A DNA stretch of 64,000 nt from Solibacillus sp. FSL K6-1523 (GTDB lineage: Bacteria > Bacillota > Bacilli > Bacillales_A > Planococcaceae), in NCBI RefSeq assembly GCF_038005225.1, contig NZ_JBBOSU010000001.1, positions 360,001 through 424,000 on the forward strand, given 5' to 3'. Below are positions 1-8,557 of this stretch, in pieces (position 1 is the first letter of the stretch; every line of letters begins with the position of its first letter). The position numbers and the translations under genes are program-made. The notes under the pieces are model-generated. The model did no database searches and was not told the origin of the DNA. It worked only from the letters and a program-made list of their open reading frames with translations.

Positions 1-565
1 CGGCAACGGCTTCCGTATAGAAACCAATCATTAAATTATTAAGTAATTTAATTCGTGTACCGATACTTGGTGAAGTACCGAGATGATAAATATTTTTACC
101 AAGCGTATTAAAAATGGTAGTTATTTGTTGATGAATTTCTGAATCGCCACCGACCATGATTGTTAATGTGGCTTTAATTGCCCCTATGACACCACCACTG
201 ACAGGAGCACCTAAGTAATGCAGTTCAGCTTGTTGTGCTTCCACATATAATTCGTCATTCAGTTGTGGATTGACCGTACTGAAATCGACTATAATTGTTC
301 CCTTATTAGCAGTTTGGATAATTCCTTGTGGCCCGCGATAGACAGCTGAAACGACTTGCGGTGTTGGTAAACTCGTTAAAATGACCGTACTTTTCGCAAT
401 GAGTTGTGCAACATCGGCAATAGCCGTTCCCCCAATTGCTACAAACTTTTCATTGCTCGCTTCATTCGTGTCAAAGCCGAGTACTGTATAACCTGCATTG
501 ATAAGATTAGTTGCCATAGGTAAACCCATATTACCTAATCCGATAAACCCAATTGTTTGTGTCAT
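1..565 (-). CDS. NAD-dependent beta-hydroxyacid dehydrogenase (3-hydroxyisobutyrate dehydrogenase-like), partial
   Basis: The first 188 codons are in the window; the gene runs off the left edge. The protein opens with the dinucleotide-binding motif GFIGLGNMG (residues 6-14). It then has the family substrate motif GAPVSGG and the catalytic-lysine region KLLNNLMIG near the cut. These define the 6-phosphogluconate/3-hydroxyisobutyrate dehydrogenase family, which oxidises a beta-hydroxyacid with NAD(P) in the cytosol. The start ATG at 565 follows a GGGAGG site. It is divergent from the TetR gene at 791, and a palindrome lies between them, so that regulator may control it. The exact substrate (3-hydroxyisobutyrate, tartronate semialdehyde or other) cannot be read from this fragment. 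Confidence 0.85.
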   Translation of the reverse strand, partial: MTQTIGFIGLGNMGLPMATNLINAGYTVLGFDTNEASNEKFVAIGGTAIADVAQLIAKSTVILTSLPTPQVVSAVYRGPQGIIQTANKGTIIVDFSTVNPQLNDELYVEAQQAELHYLGAPVSGGVIGAIKATLTIMVGGDSEIHQQITTIFNTLGKNIYHLGTSPSIGTRIKLLNNLMIGFYTEAVA

Positions 566-656
566 GTACATTCCTCCCTTTCATGAAACCCCTTACAATT
601 AATTGTTGAATAAGCAGCAAAATTCAATTAAAGTGGATGAAAAGATGTTAAAAAAC

Positions 657-674
657 CACTGACCGTAGTCAGTG
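657..674. promoter_or_regulatory. Perfect inverted repeat, candidate TetR operator
   Basis: The arms CACTGAC and GTCAGTG are perfect complements around CGTA. The site sits in the 225-bp gap between the divergent dehydrogenase (start 565) and the TetR-family gene (start 791). This is the usual place for a TetR autoregulatory operator. The operator role is inferred. Confidence 0.5.
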
Positions 675-790
675 ACTTTGGTTAGTTAAATAATATATGC
701 TGAATTTTACTAAGTCAATGCACTATTTTTCTATATAAATTGTATTTCTTGTTTATTGTGATATTTAAATAATGTTTGGAGGGATTTGAA

Positions 791-1432
791 ATGAATCAGC
801 AACTAACAGAACGGCAAAAAAAAGCTTTATTAACAAAGCAAAATCTTTATATAACCGCTTTGAACCTATTCACTAAGCATGGCTTCGAACATGTATCTGT
901 AGAGCAGATAACGAAGGCGTGTGGTGTATCTAAGGGGACGTTTTATACGCATTTCCAATCTAAATATGCAATTATCTTGGAAAAGTTTGAGGAAATGGAT
1001 AACTATTATATAGAAATAGAGAAAAATATTCCTAATCACTTAGATGCAGTTGGAAAAATACTATTTGTTTTTAGAGAACAGATGATTTATTTACAAAATC
1101 AAGTCGGAAAAGATATTTTACGGACAGTTTATACAGCGGCTATGACAAAAGAAGTGGAGAAAGATCACTTTTTAATCAATCCTAAACGTAAAATTTTTCA
1201 AATGTTACATCAATTCGTAACAGAAGGAATTAATCAACATGAATTTAAGCCGGATGTGACATTTGAGGTTGCGACAAAATATGTGGAACGTTGTATGCGT
1301 GCGAACGTATATGATTGGTTAATTCACGATGAAAGTTTTGATTTAGTAGAGGAGATGGTTGGTTTTACAAGTTGTATGCTTGGGGGACTCATTGTAAGCT
1401 CAGTAGAAGAAAGCGGATGGAACGAGTATTAA
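791..1432 (+). CDS. TetR/AcrR family transcriptional regulator
   Basis: A 213-residue protein of normal TetR length. The N-terminal helix-turn-helix occupies roughly residues 12-60 and includes the recognition segment GVSKGTFYTHF. The remaining helical domain is unlike any ligand-binding domain I recognise. I chose ATG at 791 because GGAGGG lies 7 nt upstream; the in-frame TTG at 776 overlaps that site. The gene is divergent from the 3-hydroxyisobutyrate dehydrogenase-like gene, with a perfect 7-bp-arm palindrome between them, which suggests a local repressor. A strong intrinsic terminator follows. The effector is unknown. Confidence 0.85.
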   Translation: MNQQLTERQKKALLTKQNLYITALNLFTKHGFEHVSVEQITKACGVSKGTFYTHFQSKYAIILEKFEEMDNYYIEIEKNIPNHLDAVGKILFVFREQMIYLQNQVGKDILRTVYTAAMTKEVEKDHFLINPKRKIFQMLHQFVTEGINQHEFKPDVTFEVATKYVERCMRANVYDWLIHDESFDLVEEMVGFTSCMLGGLIVSSVEESGWNEY

Positions 1433-1441
1433 TCAATTGTT

Positions 1442-1489
1442 AAAGGCTATCCTTAAAGTCTTGAGAATGACTTAAGGATAGCCTTTTTT
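1442..1489. terminator. Bidirectional intrinsic terminator
   Basis: A long stem (arms containing AAGGCTATCCTTAA and TTAAGGATAGCCTT) is followed by a T-run on the plus strand. It ends the TetR gene and probably also the convergent small gene at 1517-1741. Confidence 0.85.
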
Positions 1490-1516
1490 GTAGATAAGTA
1501 AGGAGGAAGTTTTTCT

Positions 1517-1741
1517 CTAATAATTTAAAACAACCTGCTCAAACGGATGATTCGTTAAAAGTTCTTTTGTCGCTAGCTCTACAACCTTTTGTTCAGAACT
1601 GGCAATGACTAAAATTCGGTACAATTCGAAATCTTTATAATACGCTTCACCTTCAATTACGTAAAATTGAAACTTCGAATATATCATAGGAATATCGACT
1701 ACAATTTCAAAACCGTCTTCTATAAATTGAATTCTTTTCAT
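1517..1741 (-). CDS. Hypothetical 74-residue protein
   Basis: A small acidic cytosolic protein with no membrane segment and no motif I recognise. An AGGAGG Shine-Dalgarno site 11 nt before the ATG supports translation. It lies between the TetR terminator and the fumarase gene, on the same strand as fumarase and downstream of it, and could be read through from it. Composition is like its neighbours. No function is proposed. Confidence 0.6.
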   Translation of the reverse strand: MKRIQFIEDGFEIVVDIPMIYSKFQFYVIEGEAYYKDFELYRILVIASSEQKVVELATKELLTNHPFEQVVLNY

Positions 1742-1874
1742 CCGATATAAAACCTCCTGTTGCCATATTGTGTACTTCTAAAAAGGAAGTATACGGATGG
1801 AAAATGAGGCTTTTCTGGTAAATATTAAATACCATACTGCATAATACAAGGTGCAATGTAGAAACAATTAATTT

Positions 1875-3266
1875 TTATTCTGCATTCGGGTAAAGCATTG
1901 TTTTCGGGTCAACATAGCGGTCAAATTCTTCTTCTGATAGTAAACCTGATTGGATAGCGGCTTCTTTTAACGTTAATCCTTCTTTATGAGCTGCTTTTGC
2001 AATTTTCGCTGCATTTTCATAGCCGATATATGGGTTTAAAGCTGTAACAAGCATTAATGAATTTTTTAAGTTGTCTTCGAGTACTTCCATATTTGGCTCG
2101 ATTCCAATTGCACAATGATCGTTGAAGGATTTCATCGCATCCGCTAACAGGCGTGCAGATTGCAGGAAATTATAGATAATGACAGGCTTGAACACATTCA
2201 ATTCAAAGTTCCCTTGGGAGGCAGCAAATGCAATTGTCGCATCATTGCCGATAACTTGTGTGACGACCATTGTTAGTGCTTCACTTTGCGTTGGATTTAC
2301 TTTTCCTGGCATGATAGAGGAACCGGGTTCATTTTCTGGAATCGTAATTTCGCCAATACCAGAACGAGGTCCACTTGCAAGCCAGCGCACGTCATTGGCA
2401 ATTTTCATTAAGTCAGCAGCTAAAGCTTTTAACGCGCCATGTGCCGCAACAATTTCGTCGTGACTTGTGAGCGCGTGGAATTTATTTTCAGCTGAAGTAA
2501 AGTTTTTCCCTGTTAGCGCGCTAATTTCAGCAGCTGTACGATCACCAAATTCAGGATGAGCATTGATTCCTGTACCGACAGCAGTTCCACCAATTGCGAG
2601 CTCTTTCATAAATTGTGTGTTGACCATAATGATTTTTTCACACTTTTTAAGCATATGATGCCAGCCGCTAATTTCTTGACCAAGCGTTAGTGGTGTCGCA
2701 TCTTGTAAATGGGTACGTCCGATTTTAATGATATCTTTAAATTCGATTGATTTTTCTTTTAATGTTGCTTGTAAAAGGTGCAAGCGCGGCATTAAATAGT
2801 TTTCTACGATATCAACAGCCGCAATGTGAAGGGCAGTTGGGAATGTATCGTTGGAACTTTGTGATTTATTTACGTCATCATTTGGGTGAACTTGCTCATT
2901 AGAACCTTGTGCTACTAATTTTTCATTCGCTAAATAGGCAATCGCTTCATTCACATTCATGTTTGTTTGTGTTCCGCTACCTGTTTGCCAAACGACAAGA
3001 GGGAAGTGGTCATCCCATTTACCGGCGATAATTTCATTTGCCGCTTCGACGATTGCATCTGCTTTAACGTTGGAAAGCTTGCCTAATTTTTGATTGGCTA
3101 ATGCCGCTGATTTTTTTAAAATGGCCATAGCACGAATTACTTCAATCGGCATTTTTTCTATTCCAATTTGGAAATTTTCTTTGCTACGTTGCGTTTGCGC
3201 ACCCCAAATTTTATCTGCTGGTACATGTACTTTACCTAACGTGTCCTTTTCAATACGATATTCCAA
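1875..3266 (-). CDS. fumC: Class II fumarate hydratase
   Basis: Iron-independent fumarase, interconverting fumarate and malate in the TCA cycle. Full length at 463 residues. The lyase signature [11 protein letters not shown] is at 315-325, SSNDTFPT near 137-144, and [10 protein letters not shown] (catalytic His 186) is present. The most likely start is TTG at 3266, 8 nt after AGGGAG. The in-frame GTG at 3275 overlaps that Shine-Dalgarno site, and family members begin [12 protein letters not shown] candidate Fur-controlled small RNA is encoded on the same strand just upstream (3325-3431) and ends before this gene. An iron-free fumarase is a plausible enzyme under iron limitation, but that link is inference. 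Confidence 0.95.
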   Translation of the reverse strand: MEYRIEKDTLGKVHVPADKIWGAQTQRSKENFQIGIEKMPIEVIRAMAILKKSAALANQKLGKLSNVKADAIVEAANEIIAGKWDDHFPLVVWQTGSGTQTNMNVNEAIAYLANEKLVAQGSNEQVHPNDDVNKSQSSNDTFPTALHIAAVDIVENYLMPRLHLLQATLKEKSIEFKDIIKIGRTHLQDATPLTLGQEISGWHHMLKKCEKIIMVNTQFMKELAIGGTAVGTGINAHPEFGDRTAAEISALTGKNFTSAENKFHALTSHDEIVAAHGALKALAADLMKIANDVRWLASGPRSGIGEITIPENEPGSSIMPGKVNPTQSEALTMVVTQVIGNDATIAFAASQGNFELNVFKPVIIYNFLQSARLLADAMKSFNDHCAIGIEPNMEVLEDNLKNSLMLVTALNPYIGYENAAKIAKAAHKEGLTLKEAAIQSGLLSEEEFDRYVDPKTMLYPNAE

Positions 3267-3324
3267 TATAAACACTCCCTTTTAATGAATTTAAGCTCAG
3301 TATAGTATTACCCGTTTTTAAATG

Positions 3325-3431
3325 AAAAAATGGCAAATCACGTAGGATGTTTGCCAAATTTATATATAAATAAAAAGTGTATTTCGAACCTGAACTGGGG
3401 GGAACGGTGTCGAAAAGATGTTTAACTTACA
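3325..3431 (-). ncRNA. Candidate Fur-repressed small RNA (FsrA-like)
   Basis: The inferred transcript starts about 7 nt after a minus-strand promoter overlapped by a Fur box and ends at an intrinsic terminator (stem TGGCAAA/TTTGCCA, 3331-3356, then six T on the minus strand). The roughly 107-nt span has no ORF with a ribosome binding site. Its upstream half can fold into a hairpin (TTCGA..ACC pairing with GGT..TCGAA) whose loop carries six consecutive C (3397-3402). Known Bacillus FsrA is a short Fur-repressed RNA with C-rich single-stranded patches that pair with Shine-Dalgarno sites. Homology to FsrA was not tested. Confidence 0.55.
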
Positions 3432-3433
3432 TT

Positions 3434-3468
3434 GATAATGATAATCCTTATCAATTGGAATGTCAATG
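3434..3468 (-). promoter_or_regulatory. Fur box over a sigma-A promoter (minus strand)
   Basis: The 19-bp site at 3434-3452 matches the consensus GATAATGATAATCATTATC at 18 of 19 positions. On the minus strand TTGACA (3466-3461), a 17-bp spacer and TATCAT (3443-3438) form a near-consensus promoter, and the Fur box covers its -10. Iron-replete repression is expected. Confidence 0.75.
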
Positions 3469-3525
3469 AAAATAGAATATTCAAATAGCATAATGAGGAT
3501 AGCGGTGATTAATCAATGGAAAATA

Positions 3526-3577
3526 AACAACATCTTATTTTAATCGTACACAGCCGGTTAAAATAAGATGTTGTTTT
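3526..3577. terminator. 18-bp perfect hairpin, likely terminator
   Basis: The arms AACAACATCTTATTTTAA and its exact complement flank a 14-nt loop. The hairpin is downstream of the minus-strand gene at 3615-3926 and separates it from the Fur-box promoter. T-richness on both sides would allow bidirectional action. Confidence 0.6.
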
Positions 3578-3614
3578 GTATCGTATTCAATTAATGGTCC
3601 ACCTTTTCGGATGA

Positions 3615-3926
3615 TTAAATAATTTTTACGTAAAAGTCGCGCCCATTTGTTAATCCTAAAATCTCACTGTTCTTTTCGCGTTTATAGTAATCTGAAATAA
3701 TATTTGCAAGCCCCGCATAGCCATTTAAGAATGTACCTGTTTTAATTTCCTTTGCAATATTATGAAACTCAAAATAGGCTAATGTGTCTTCATTCAGACC
3801 GTTTAAAATTATTTCAATATCAGCAAGTGGAATATGGATACCTCTTGTATAGCGGCATTCGCGTTTATAAGTGTGGTGTTGGATGTTGATGGGTGTACCT
3901 TCTGTTATCATTGAAATTTGGTTCAT
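3615..3926 (-). CDS. Hypothetical protein, 103 residues
   Basis: Starts at ATG 3926, 4 nt after a strong GAGGAGGAA site; a longer reading from 3941 would overlap that site. The protein is soluble and mixed charge, with no signal peptide or membrane segment. I do not recognise a family. It ends at a very stable hairpin and stands alone between YpsA and the Fur-box region. Confidence 0.6.
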   Translation of the reverse strand: MNQISMITEGTPINIQHHTYKRECRYTRGIHIPLADIEIILNGLNEDTLAYFEFHNIAKEIKTGTFLNGYAGLANIISDYYKREKNSEILGLTNGRDFYVKII

Positions 3927-4023
3927 CTTTTTCCTCCTCAATAACTAAGTATTTATGTGTATAAAGTTATTATAGCAAAAAATGAAAGCGAGTAATCAGA
4001 AAATTTGATAAATTACGGAAATA

Positions 4024-4581
4024 TTACCAATCATCACCTCGCTGCATTTCTTCTGCTACCATTTGAAGGTCATAAGCATTTATGATCAAGCGTCTATATT
4101 CCGCGTGTTGCTCTTGATATTTTTCGATTAATTTTAAAACATACTTAGGGGAACCTTCATTTTCCTCGTCATATACGAGTAATGCACCATCCGTATTATC
4201 AATAATGAATTTATCCTTTTCGATAAATTGCCATGGTGCTTCATAAGGTCTTTTTGTTACGCTTGTTACAAAATCTGCCTCATTCATTATATGCATATAG
4301 GTTGCTTGTTTATGCTCATTCCAATTTTTTTCTTGATCTAGGAAAGGGGTAATGATGGAGTATTTTAAATGTGGGAACTCCTCCTTGAGTGTCATAACAA
4401 TTTGGGCCGTCCATGTTTCAACGCCTTGTTGACCACTAATAATGACCCATTCTAAGCCATCATCGATTAAAATACGGAGCTGGTTTTCAAGTGCCATTTT
4501 TATGATGGCAATGCCTGGATGTTTGTCGTTAAAAATACCAAGTTCATGTGGTCGATAACCTGTAACAAATAATGATTTCAC
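4024..4581 (-). CDS. ypsA: YpsA-family SLOG-domain protein (DUF1273)
   Basis: A 185-residue protein beginning KSLFVTGYRPHELGIF with later WVIISGQQGVETW. These are characteristic of the YpsA/DUF1273 branch of the SLOG nucleotide-binding superfamily. In Bacillus and Staphylococcus, YpsA has been linked to cell division. The start is GTG at 4581 with AAAGGAT about 11 nt upstream. Length matches the family. In Bacillus it often sits next to gpsB, but no gpsB is visible here. The ligand is not known from sequence. Confidence 0.85.
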   Translation of the reverse strand: MKSLFVTGYRPHELGIFNDKHPGIAIIKMALENQLRILIDDGLEWVIISGQQGVETWTAQIVMTLKEEFPHLKYSIITPFLDQEKNWNEHKQATYMHIMNEADFVTSVTKRPYEAPWQFIEKDKFIIDNTDGALLVYDEENEGSPKYVLKLIEKYQEQHAEYRRLIINAYDLQMVAEEMQRGDDW

Positions 4582-4760
4582 TTTTTAATCAATCCTTTCA
4601 ATTATGCCGTTATATAGAGAATGGGATGAGGAACCCCGCCATTATTTTTAAAGCTCCTACTTAAATTACTATTAATATTACTATAACCTTATAATAGAGG
4701 GAGATGAATAAGTTAGTTAAAATTATCATTAAAAAGATTACTTAGGTAGGGGTGACGCAT

Positions 4761-5315
4761 ATGAAAACAAAAGGGGAGTTAACGAAGGAGAAAATATTAC
4801 AAGTCGCGATGAATCTGTTTGGAAAAAAGGCATTTACATCCGTTTCGATTCGACAAATTGCAAAAGTAGCAGAAATATCGCCGGCATTAATTTATAAATA
4901 TTATGCTGACCAGGAAGAATTGTATTTCGAAGTCATGAAGCTAGCAAGTCATGAACTTTTAGAAGAATTAAAAGATTGTAAGACACTTGAGAAACTAGTA
5001 GAAACATATATTCATTTTATGATTACGACAGAAACCCTTTTTCAGTTGATGACCCATTTTATGATTGATTCAGAGCGACCGGGTTCACATTTTCCCATTA
5101 TAAAAGAAATTGATAAAGTTCTAACATTACTTGAAGAGAAAATTCCTTTAACAAATGCAAAAATGGAATCACAATTACTATTTTCAACGTTAAATGGATT
5201 ATTAATTACATATCGAAACTTACCAAATCGAAACAAAGATGAAGCTTTAATTCATATTCAAAAGCTTGCAAACTATTATATTATAAATTTAAAAGAGCGC
5301 TCTTTGAAGCGATAA
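4761..5315 (+). CDS. TetR/AcrR family transcriptional regulator
   Basis: A 184-residue TetR-type repressor. The N-terminal helix-turn-helix covers about residues 8-52 (ending AEISPALIYKYYADQEELY), followed by a short all-helical effector domain. ATG 4761 sits 5 nt after AGGGGTGA; the in-frame GTG at 4752 lies inside that site. The gene converges on an acyl-CoA synthetase/acyl-CoA dehydrogenase operon. TetR proteins in Bacillus often control fatty-acid degradation, so these genes are candidate targets by position only. A shared terminator separates them. Confidence 0.85.
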   Translation: MKTKGELTKEKILQVAMNLFGKKAFTSVSIRQIAKVAEISPALIYKYYADQEELYFEVMKLASHELLEELKDCKTLEKLVETYIHFMITTETLFQLMTHFMIDSERPGSHFPIIKEIDKVLTLLEEKIPLTNAKMESQLLFSTLNGLLITYRNLPNRNKDEALIHIQKLANYYIINLKERSLKR

Positions 5316-5352
5316 AAAAAGGGATTTCACATAGGTGAATCCCTTAGATTTA
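5316..5352. terminator. Bidirectional intrinsic terminator
   Basis: The stem GGGATTTCAC/GTGAATCCC has one mismatch and an A-run before it on the plus strand. On the minus strand this is a T-tract that ends the acyl-CoA operon. It also lies directly after the TetR stop. Confidence 0.8.
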
Positions 5353-5354
5353 TT

Positions 5355-6827
5355 TTAATTAGATATGAATAAATCCTTTAACTGTGTTTTTAAAATTTTC
5401 CCTACACCATTGCGAGGAAGTTGGTCGACGAATATAACTTCCTTTACAGCTTTATATGAAGCTAGTTTTTCTTTGCAAAAAGCAGTCACTTCTTCAGGTG
5501 TAATCGTTTGCTCAGCAGCAATGACAATATATGCTCGAGGAACTTCTCCCCATTGTTCATTTGGTACACCTACAACAGCTACTTCTTCAATGGCAGGGTG
5601 CTGGGCGAGTACAAGTTCTAGCTCAGCTGAATAAATATTTTCGCCACCACTAATAATCATATCTTTTAGTCGGTCTACAATATATAAGAAGCCTTGATCA
5701 TCAAGATAGCCAACATCTCCCGTATAAAACTCTCCATTTTGAACGGTACTACTGTATGCTTCATCATTTTTATAATACCCTACAAATACTTGTGGTCCAC
5801 TAATGACGATTTCGCCAATTGTTCCAACTGATACAGGTTCTTTTGTAAGCAAATCCACAATTTTTAATGTCGCTTGCATAACGGGTTTCCCCATGGAATC
5901 ATATTTCTCAGGATGCTGTGTTTCTTTCCAAAAAGTAACGGCGCCAATAAATTCAGTAATGCCATATACTTGCTGAATGGGAACACCCAATTTTCTAAAA
6001 CCTAAAATGAGAGGGGCAGGTACAGCGGAAGCACCACATGTAATATTTCGTAATGATGAAATATCTGGATTCACGATTGAGTATGTTTTTAATAAAAAAT
6101 CAAGCATTGCAGGGACAGTCATCATTGTTGTTATTTGATGGTGTTCAATGGATTTCCAAGCTTCTACAGGGTGGAAATCTTCCATTAAAATCATTGTTCC
6201 ACCTGTATGCACATTTGTTACGAGTGGAGCAAATCCACCGATATGGAAGAACGGTGCAACCATTAAGAAGCGGTCTTGCTCCCACCAATCGATTGTATGG
6301 GATAATCCAATTGAAGCGGCTTGTAAATTGGAATGGGAAATTAACACGCCTTTTGGTAACCCTGTTGTACCGGATGTGTACATCATTAAAATGGCATCAT
6401 TATTAGCTGTTTGTAGAGTGGGTTCAGATGCCTGGCTCGTATAGATTTCTTTTAACATAGTCGTTCCAAGTGCTTGGACGGGGAGCTGTTTAGCAACTTC
6501 CTCGAACACTTCGTCATAAATTAATAATTTTGCATCACTATGCTCTACAATGTATTGAAGTTCATTTACTTGTAATCGGTAATTTAATACGACTGTAACC
6601 GCGCCAATCTTTGCTGCTCCGAAGAAAGATGCTACGACATATTCATTGTTTTTACAAAGAAGCGCAACTTTATCACCCGCACCGATGCCGTTATTAGTTA
6701 AATACTGTGCAAAACTATTCGATCTTTCATTCATTTCTTTAAAAGAGATTTGTTCTTCATTGTGTATAAACCCAATTTTTTCACCCATTAATACGGAACG
6801 ACTTGTTAAAACTTGACCAATATTCAT
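5355..6827 (-). CDS. Long/medium-chain acyl-CoA synthetase (AMP-forming)
   Basis: ANL-superfamily adenylating enzyme of 490 residues, which activates a carboxylic acid as acyl-AMP and then acyl-CoA. The P-loop motif YTSGTTGLPKG is at about 150-160. YTGDVGYLDDQG is followed by DRLKDMIISGGENIY, and the adenylation-half lysine in NGVGK is near 477. ATG 6827 follows AAGGGGGAAG; earlier in-frame codons lie inside the upstream gene. It starts 16 nt after the acyl-CoA dehydrogenase stop, so the two form one operon that would feed a fatty acid into beta-oxidation. Chain-length preference is not readable. Confidence 0.9.
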   Translation of the reverse strand: MNIGQVLTSRSVLMGEKIGFIHNEEQISFKEMNERSNSFAQYLTNNGIGAGDKVALLCKNNEYVVASFFGAAKIGAVTVVLNYRLQVNELQYIVEHSDAKLLIYDEVFEEVAKQLPVQALGTTMLKEIYTSQASEPTLQTANNDAILMMYTSGTTGLPKGVLISHSNLQAASIGLSHTIDWWEQDRFLMVAPFFHIGGFAPLVTNVHTGGTMILMEDFHPVEAWKSIEHHQITTMMTVPAMLDFLLKTYSIVNPDISSLRNITCGASAVPAPLILGFRKLGVPIQQVYGITEFIGAVTFWKETQHPEKYDSMGKPVMQATLKIVDLLTKEPVSVGTIGEIVISGPQVFVGYYKNDEAYSSTVQNGEFYTGDVGYLDDQGFLYIVDRLKDMIISGGENIYSAELELVLAQHPAIEEVAVVGVPNEQWGEVPRAYIVIAAEQTITPEEVTAFCKEKLASYKAVKEVIFVDQLPRNGVGKILKTQLKDLFISN

Positions 6828-6843
6828 ACCCACTTCCCCCTTG

Positions 6844-8409
6844 TTATAAAATCGGTAAATCTTGATATTTTTCAGTGACAGCTTCTTGATAAGATAGGAA
6901 TAATTCACCCCAAATCAATTCCCAATTACGTGCTGCTTGCATGTTTTCAAGTGTTGGTAAAGCAACTAAATTCGTTTGCATAATCGTATTTAAACGTAAA
7001 GAATATTGTTCAATTTCCTCATGAGATAAGTGAGGGAACATGGATGATAACACATCTGAAATTGGCCATTTACATTTGGCTAAATCACGGTATATTTGAG
7101 CGAGTAATACATTGCGCGGACCTTCCCAAAGTTCGTTGACCATACTATCCCTAAATAAGCGCGGAATAGAAGAAAAGTCTTCAATAGCACCATGTCCACC
7201 GAAAATAGAAATGGCTAAGCGCAATTTTTCCACAGCTTCTTTCGAGGCATAAACTTTTTGCAGCAAAATTAATTCGCGAAGTGCGAATGCCTCCAAAGGT
7301 GATATTGTATCAACTTCCGTAAACTTCGAGTAAATTGAAAAGGCAGTTGCAACCATTCTTTTCGCGGCATCTTCAAGATCTGCTAATTGAGCCGCCGCCA
7401 TTGGAAACTCATCAATTTTACGGTCAAACACGTGACGGAAATTAGCGTAAGTTTTAGCTTCTCTTGCTGCACGCATTAAAAATGCACCGCTGGCAAATCC
7501 AATATCTAGTCGTGAGCGTGTCAATACAAGGCTCACAGCTAAGGACACCCCTTTATCCTCAGGACCAATTTTGTAGGCAACTGAACCGTTATAATCAATT
7601 TCTCCAGACGGTAGTTCTGACGTTCCTAATTTCCATTTCAAACGGTTAATTTGAAAATGATTTCGAATTTCTTTTTCCTTATTTCCAGGTAACCAAGAAG
7701 GAACGATGAATACAGCTACGTTAGTTGTTCCATCAACCCTTGCTGTAACAACGGAATAATCGGCATGGACAGCTGAGCAAAAGAACTTATTGCCATATAA
7801 TTTATAGTGATTTCCATTAGGAACAGCCTTTAAGACATTGGCGGGAATGTTAGAACCCCCTTGAATTTCAGACATATATTGAGCACCAATTGCAAAGTTT
7901 CCATTCAATCCTTCTTTAACATGTTGATGGATTGCCTTTACTTCATCACACACCTCTTCATAGAAGTTTTCGATTAAAGCAATTAATCCATCAGTGCAGG
8001 CTAATGGACATGTAATGCCTACTTCACCGTTCCCATGTAATAAATATCGCTTTATAATTCCTTCATAAGCAATATTATTTTCTGAAAATAGCCCCTCTGA
8101 AAAGATGGCATCGGATAATTGCACCGCTTCTAATGGTCTTACAACTCGATCGATTCGTCGATTATAAGCGTCATAATGGATGAGGGTCGGATGATTTACT
8201 GGTCGAGAAATTTCAGCAGCTACTCTACGCCATTCTGAAGATAACTTAGTGCTAAAAGGTTGTAGCTTGTCGGATAAATCTGACCAATGTTCACCGGTAA
8301 TATCGTGGAGCACGGCTTGCAAAAATGGATTGTCTAAATCGTTTAATTGATCACGCTTATTTAAAAAGTCTAAAAATGAATAATCTTCTTTATTCTCTAC
8401 TTCAAGCAT
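6844..8409 (-). CDS. Acyl-CoA dehydrogenase family protein, AidB-like
   Basis: A 521-residue flavoprotein of the acyl-CoA dehydrogenase superfamily, longer than the usual 380-residue enzymes and similar in layout to AidB-type proteins. The motif MSEIQGGSNI corresponds to the M-TE-GGSD flavin segment. IFGGHGAIEDFSSIPRLFRDS in the C-terminal part matches the family's C-terminal FAD region. ATG 8409 follows AGGGGTGG. It is the first gene of an operon with the acyl-CoA synthetase downstream. Substrate is unknown. A palindrome-like site upstream (8457-8471) may be an operator. Confidence 0.8.
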   Translation of the reverse strand: MLEVENKEDYSFLDFLNKRDQLNDLDNPFLQAVLHDITGEHWSDLSDKLQPFSTKLSSEWRRVAAEISRPVNHPTLIHYDAYNRRIDRVVRPLEAVQLSDAIFSEGLFSENNIAYEGIIKRYLLHGNGEVGITCPLACTDGLIALIENFYEEVCDEVKAIHQHVKEGLNGNFAIGAQYMSEIQGGSNIPANVLKAVPNGNHYKLYGNKFFCSAVHADYSVVTARVDGTTNVAVFIVPSWLPGNKEKEIRNHFQINRLKWKLGTSELPSGEIDYNGSVAYKIGPEDKGVSLAVSLVLTRSRLDIGFASGAFLMRAAREAKTYANFRHVFDRKIDEFPMAAAQLADLEDAAKRMVATAFSIYSKFTEVDTISPLEAFALRELILLQKVYASKEAVEKLRLAISIFGGHGAIEDFSSIPRLFRDSMVNELWEGPRNVLLAQIYRDLAKCKWPISDVLSSMFPHLSHEEIEQYSLRLNTIMQTNLVALPTLENMQAARNWELIWGELFLSYQEAVTEKYQDLPIL

Positions 8410-8456
8410 AAAATCCACCCCTTTATAATGAAATTCTATAACAAAGATCATCAAAA

Positions 8457-8471
8457 GTAAACAGTGTTCAC
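8457..8471. promoter_or_regulatory. Imperfect inverted repeat upstream of acyl-CoA operon
   Basis: GTAAAC and GTTCAC face each other across AGT, with one mismatch. It lies 48-62 bp before the acyl-CoA dehydrogenase start, where an operator for a repressor would be expected. The regulator is not known. Confidence 0.25.
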
Positions 8472-8504
8472 GAATATTTATCTGAATATTTAACCATCTC
8501 AACA

Positions 8505-8545
8505 AAGAAACCCCCAAGCTTGATTTTTCAAACTTGGGGGTTGTT
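8505..8545 (-). terminator. Intrinsic terminator of rocD
   Basis: The stem AACCCCCAAG.. pairs with ..CTTGGGGGTT on the minus strand, just after the ornithine aminotransferase stop at 8558. Confidence 0.85.
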
Positions 8546-8557
8546 ATTGAAAGAGAC

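Noticed and set aside
3466-3543. 25-codon ORF just upstream of the 3.4-kb Fur box
   Set aside because: No Shine-Dalgarno site, it ends inside a terminator hairpin, and the Fur-box promoter points the other way.
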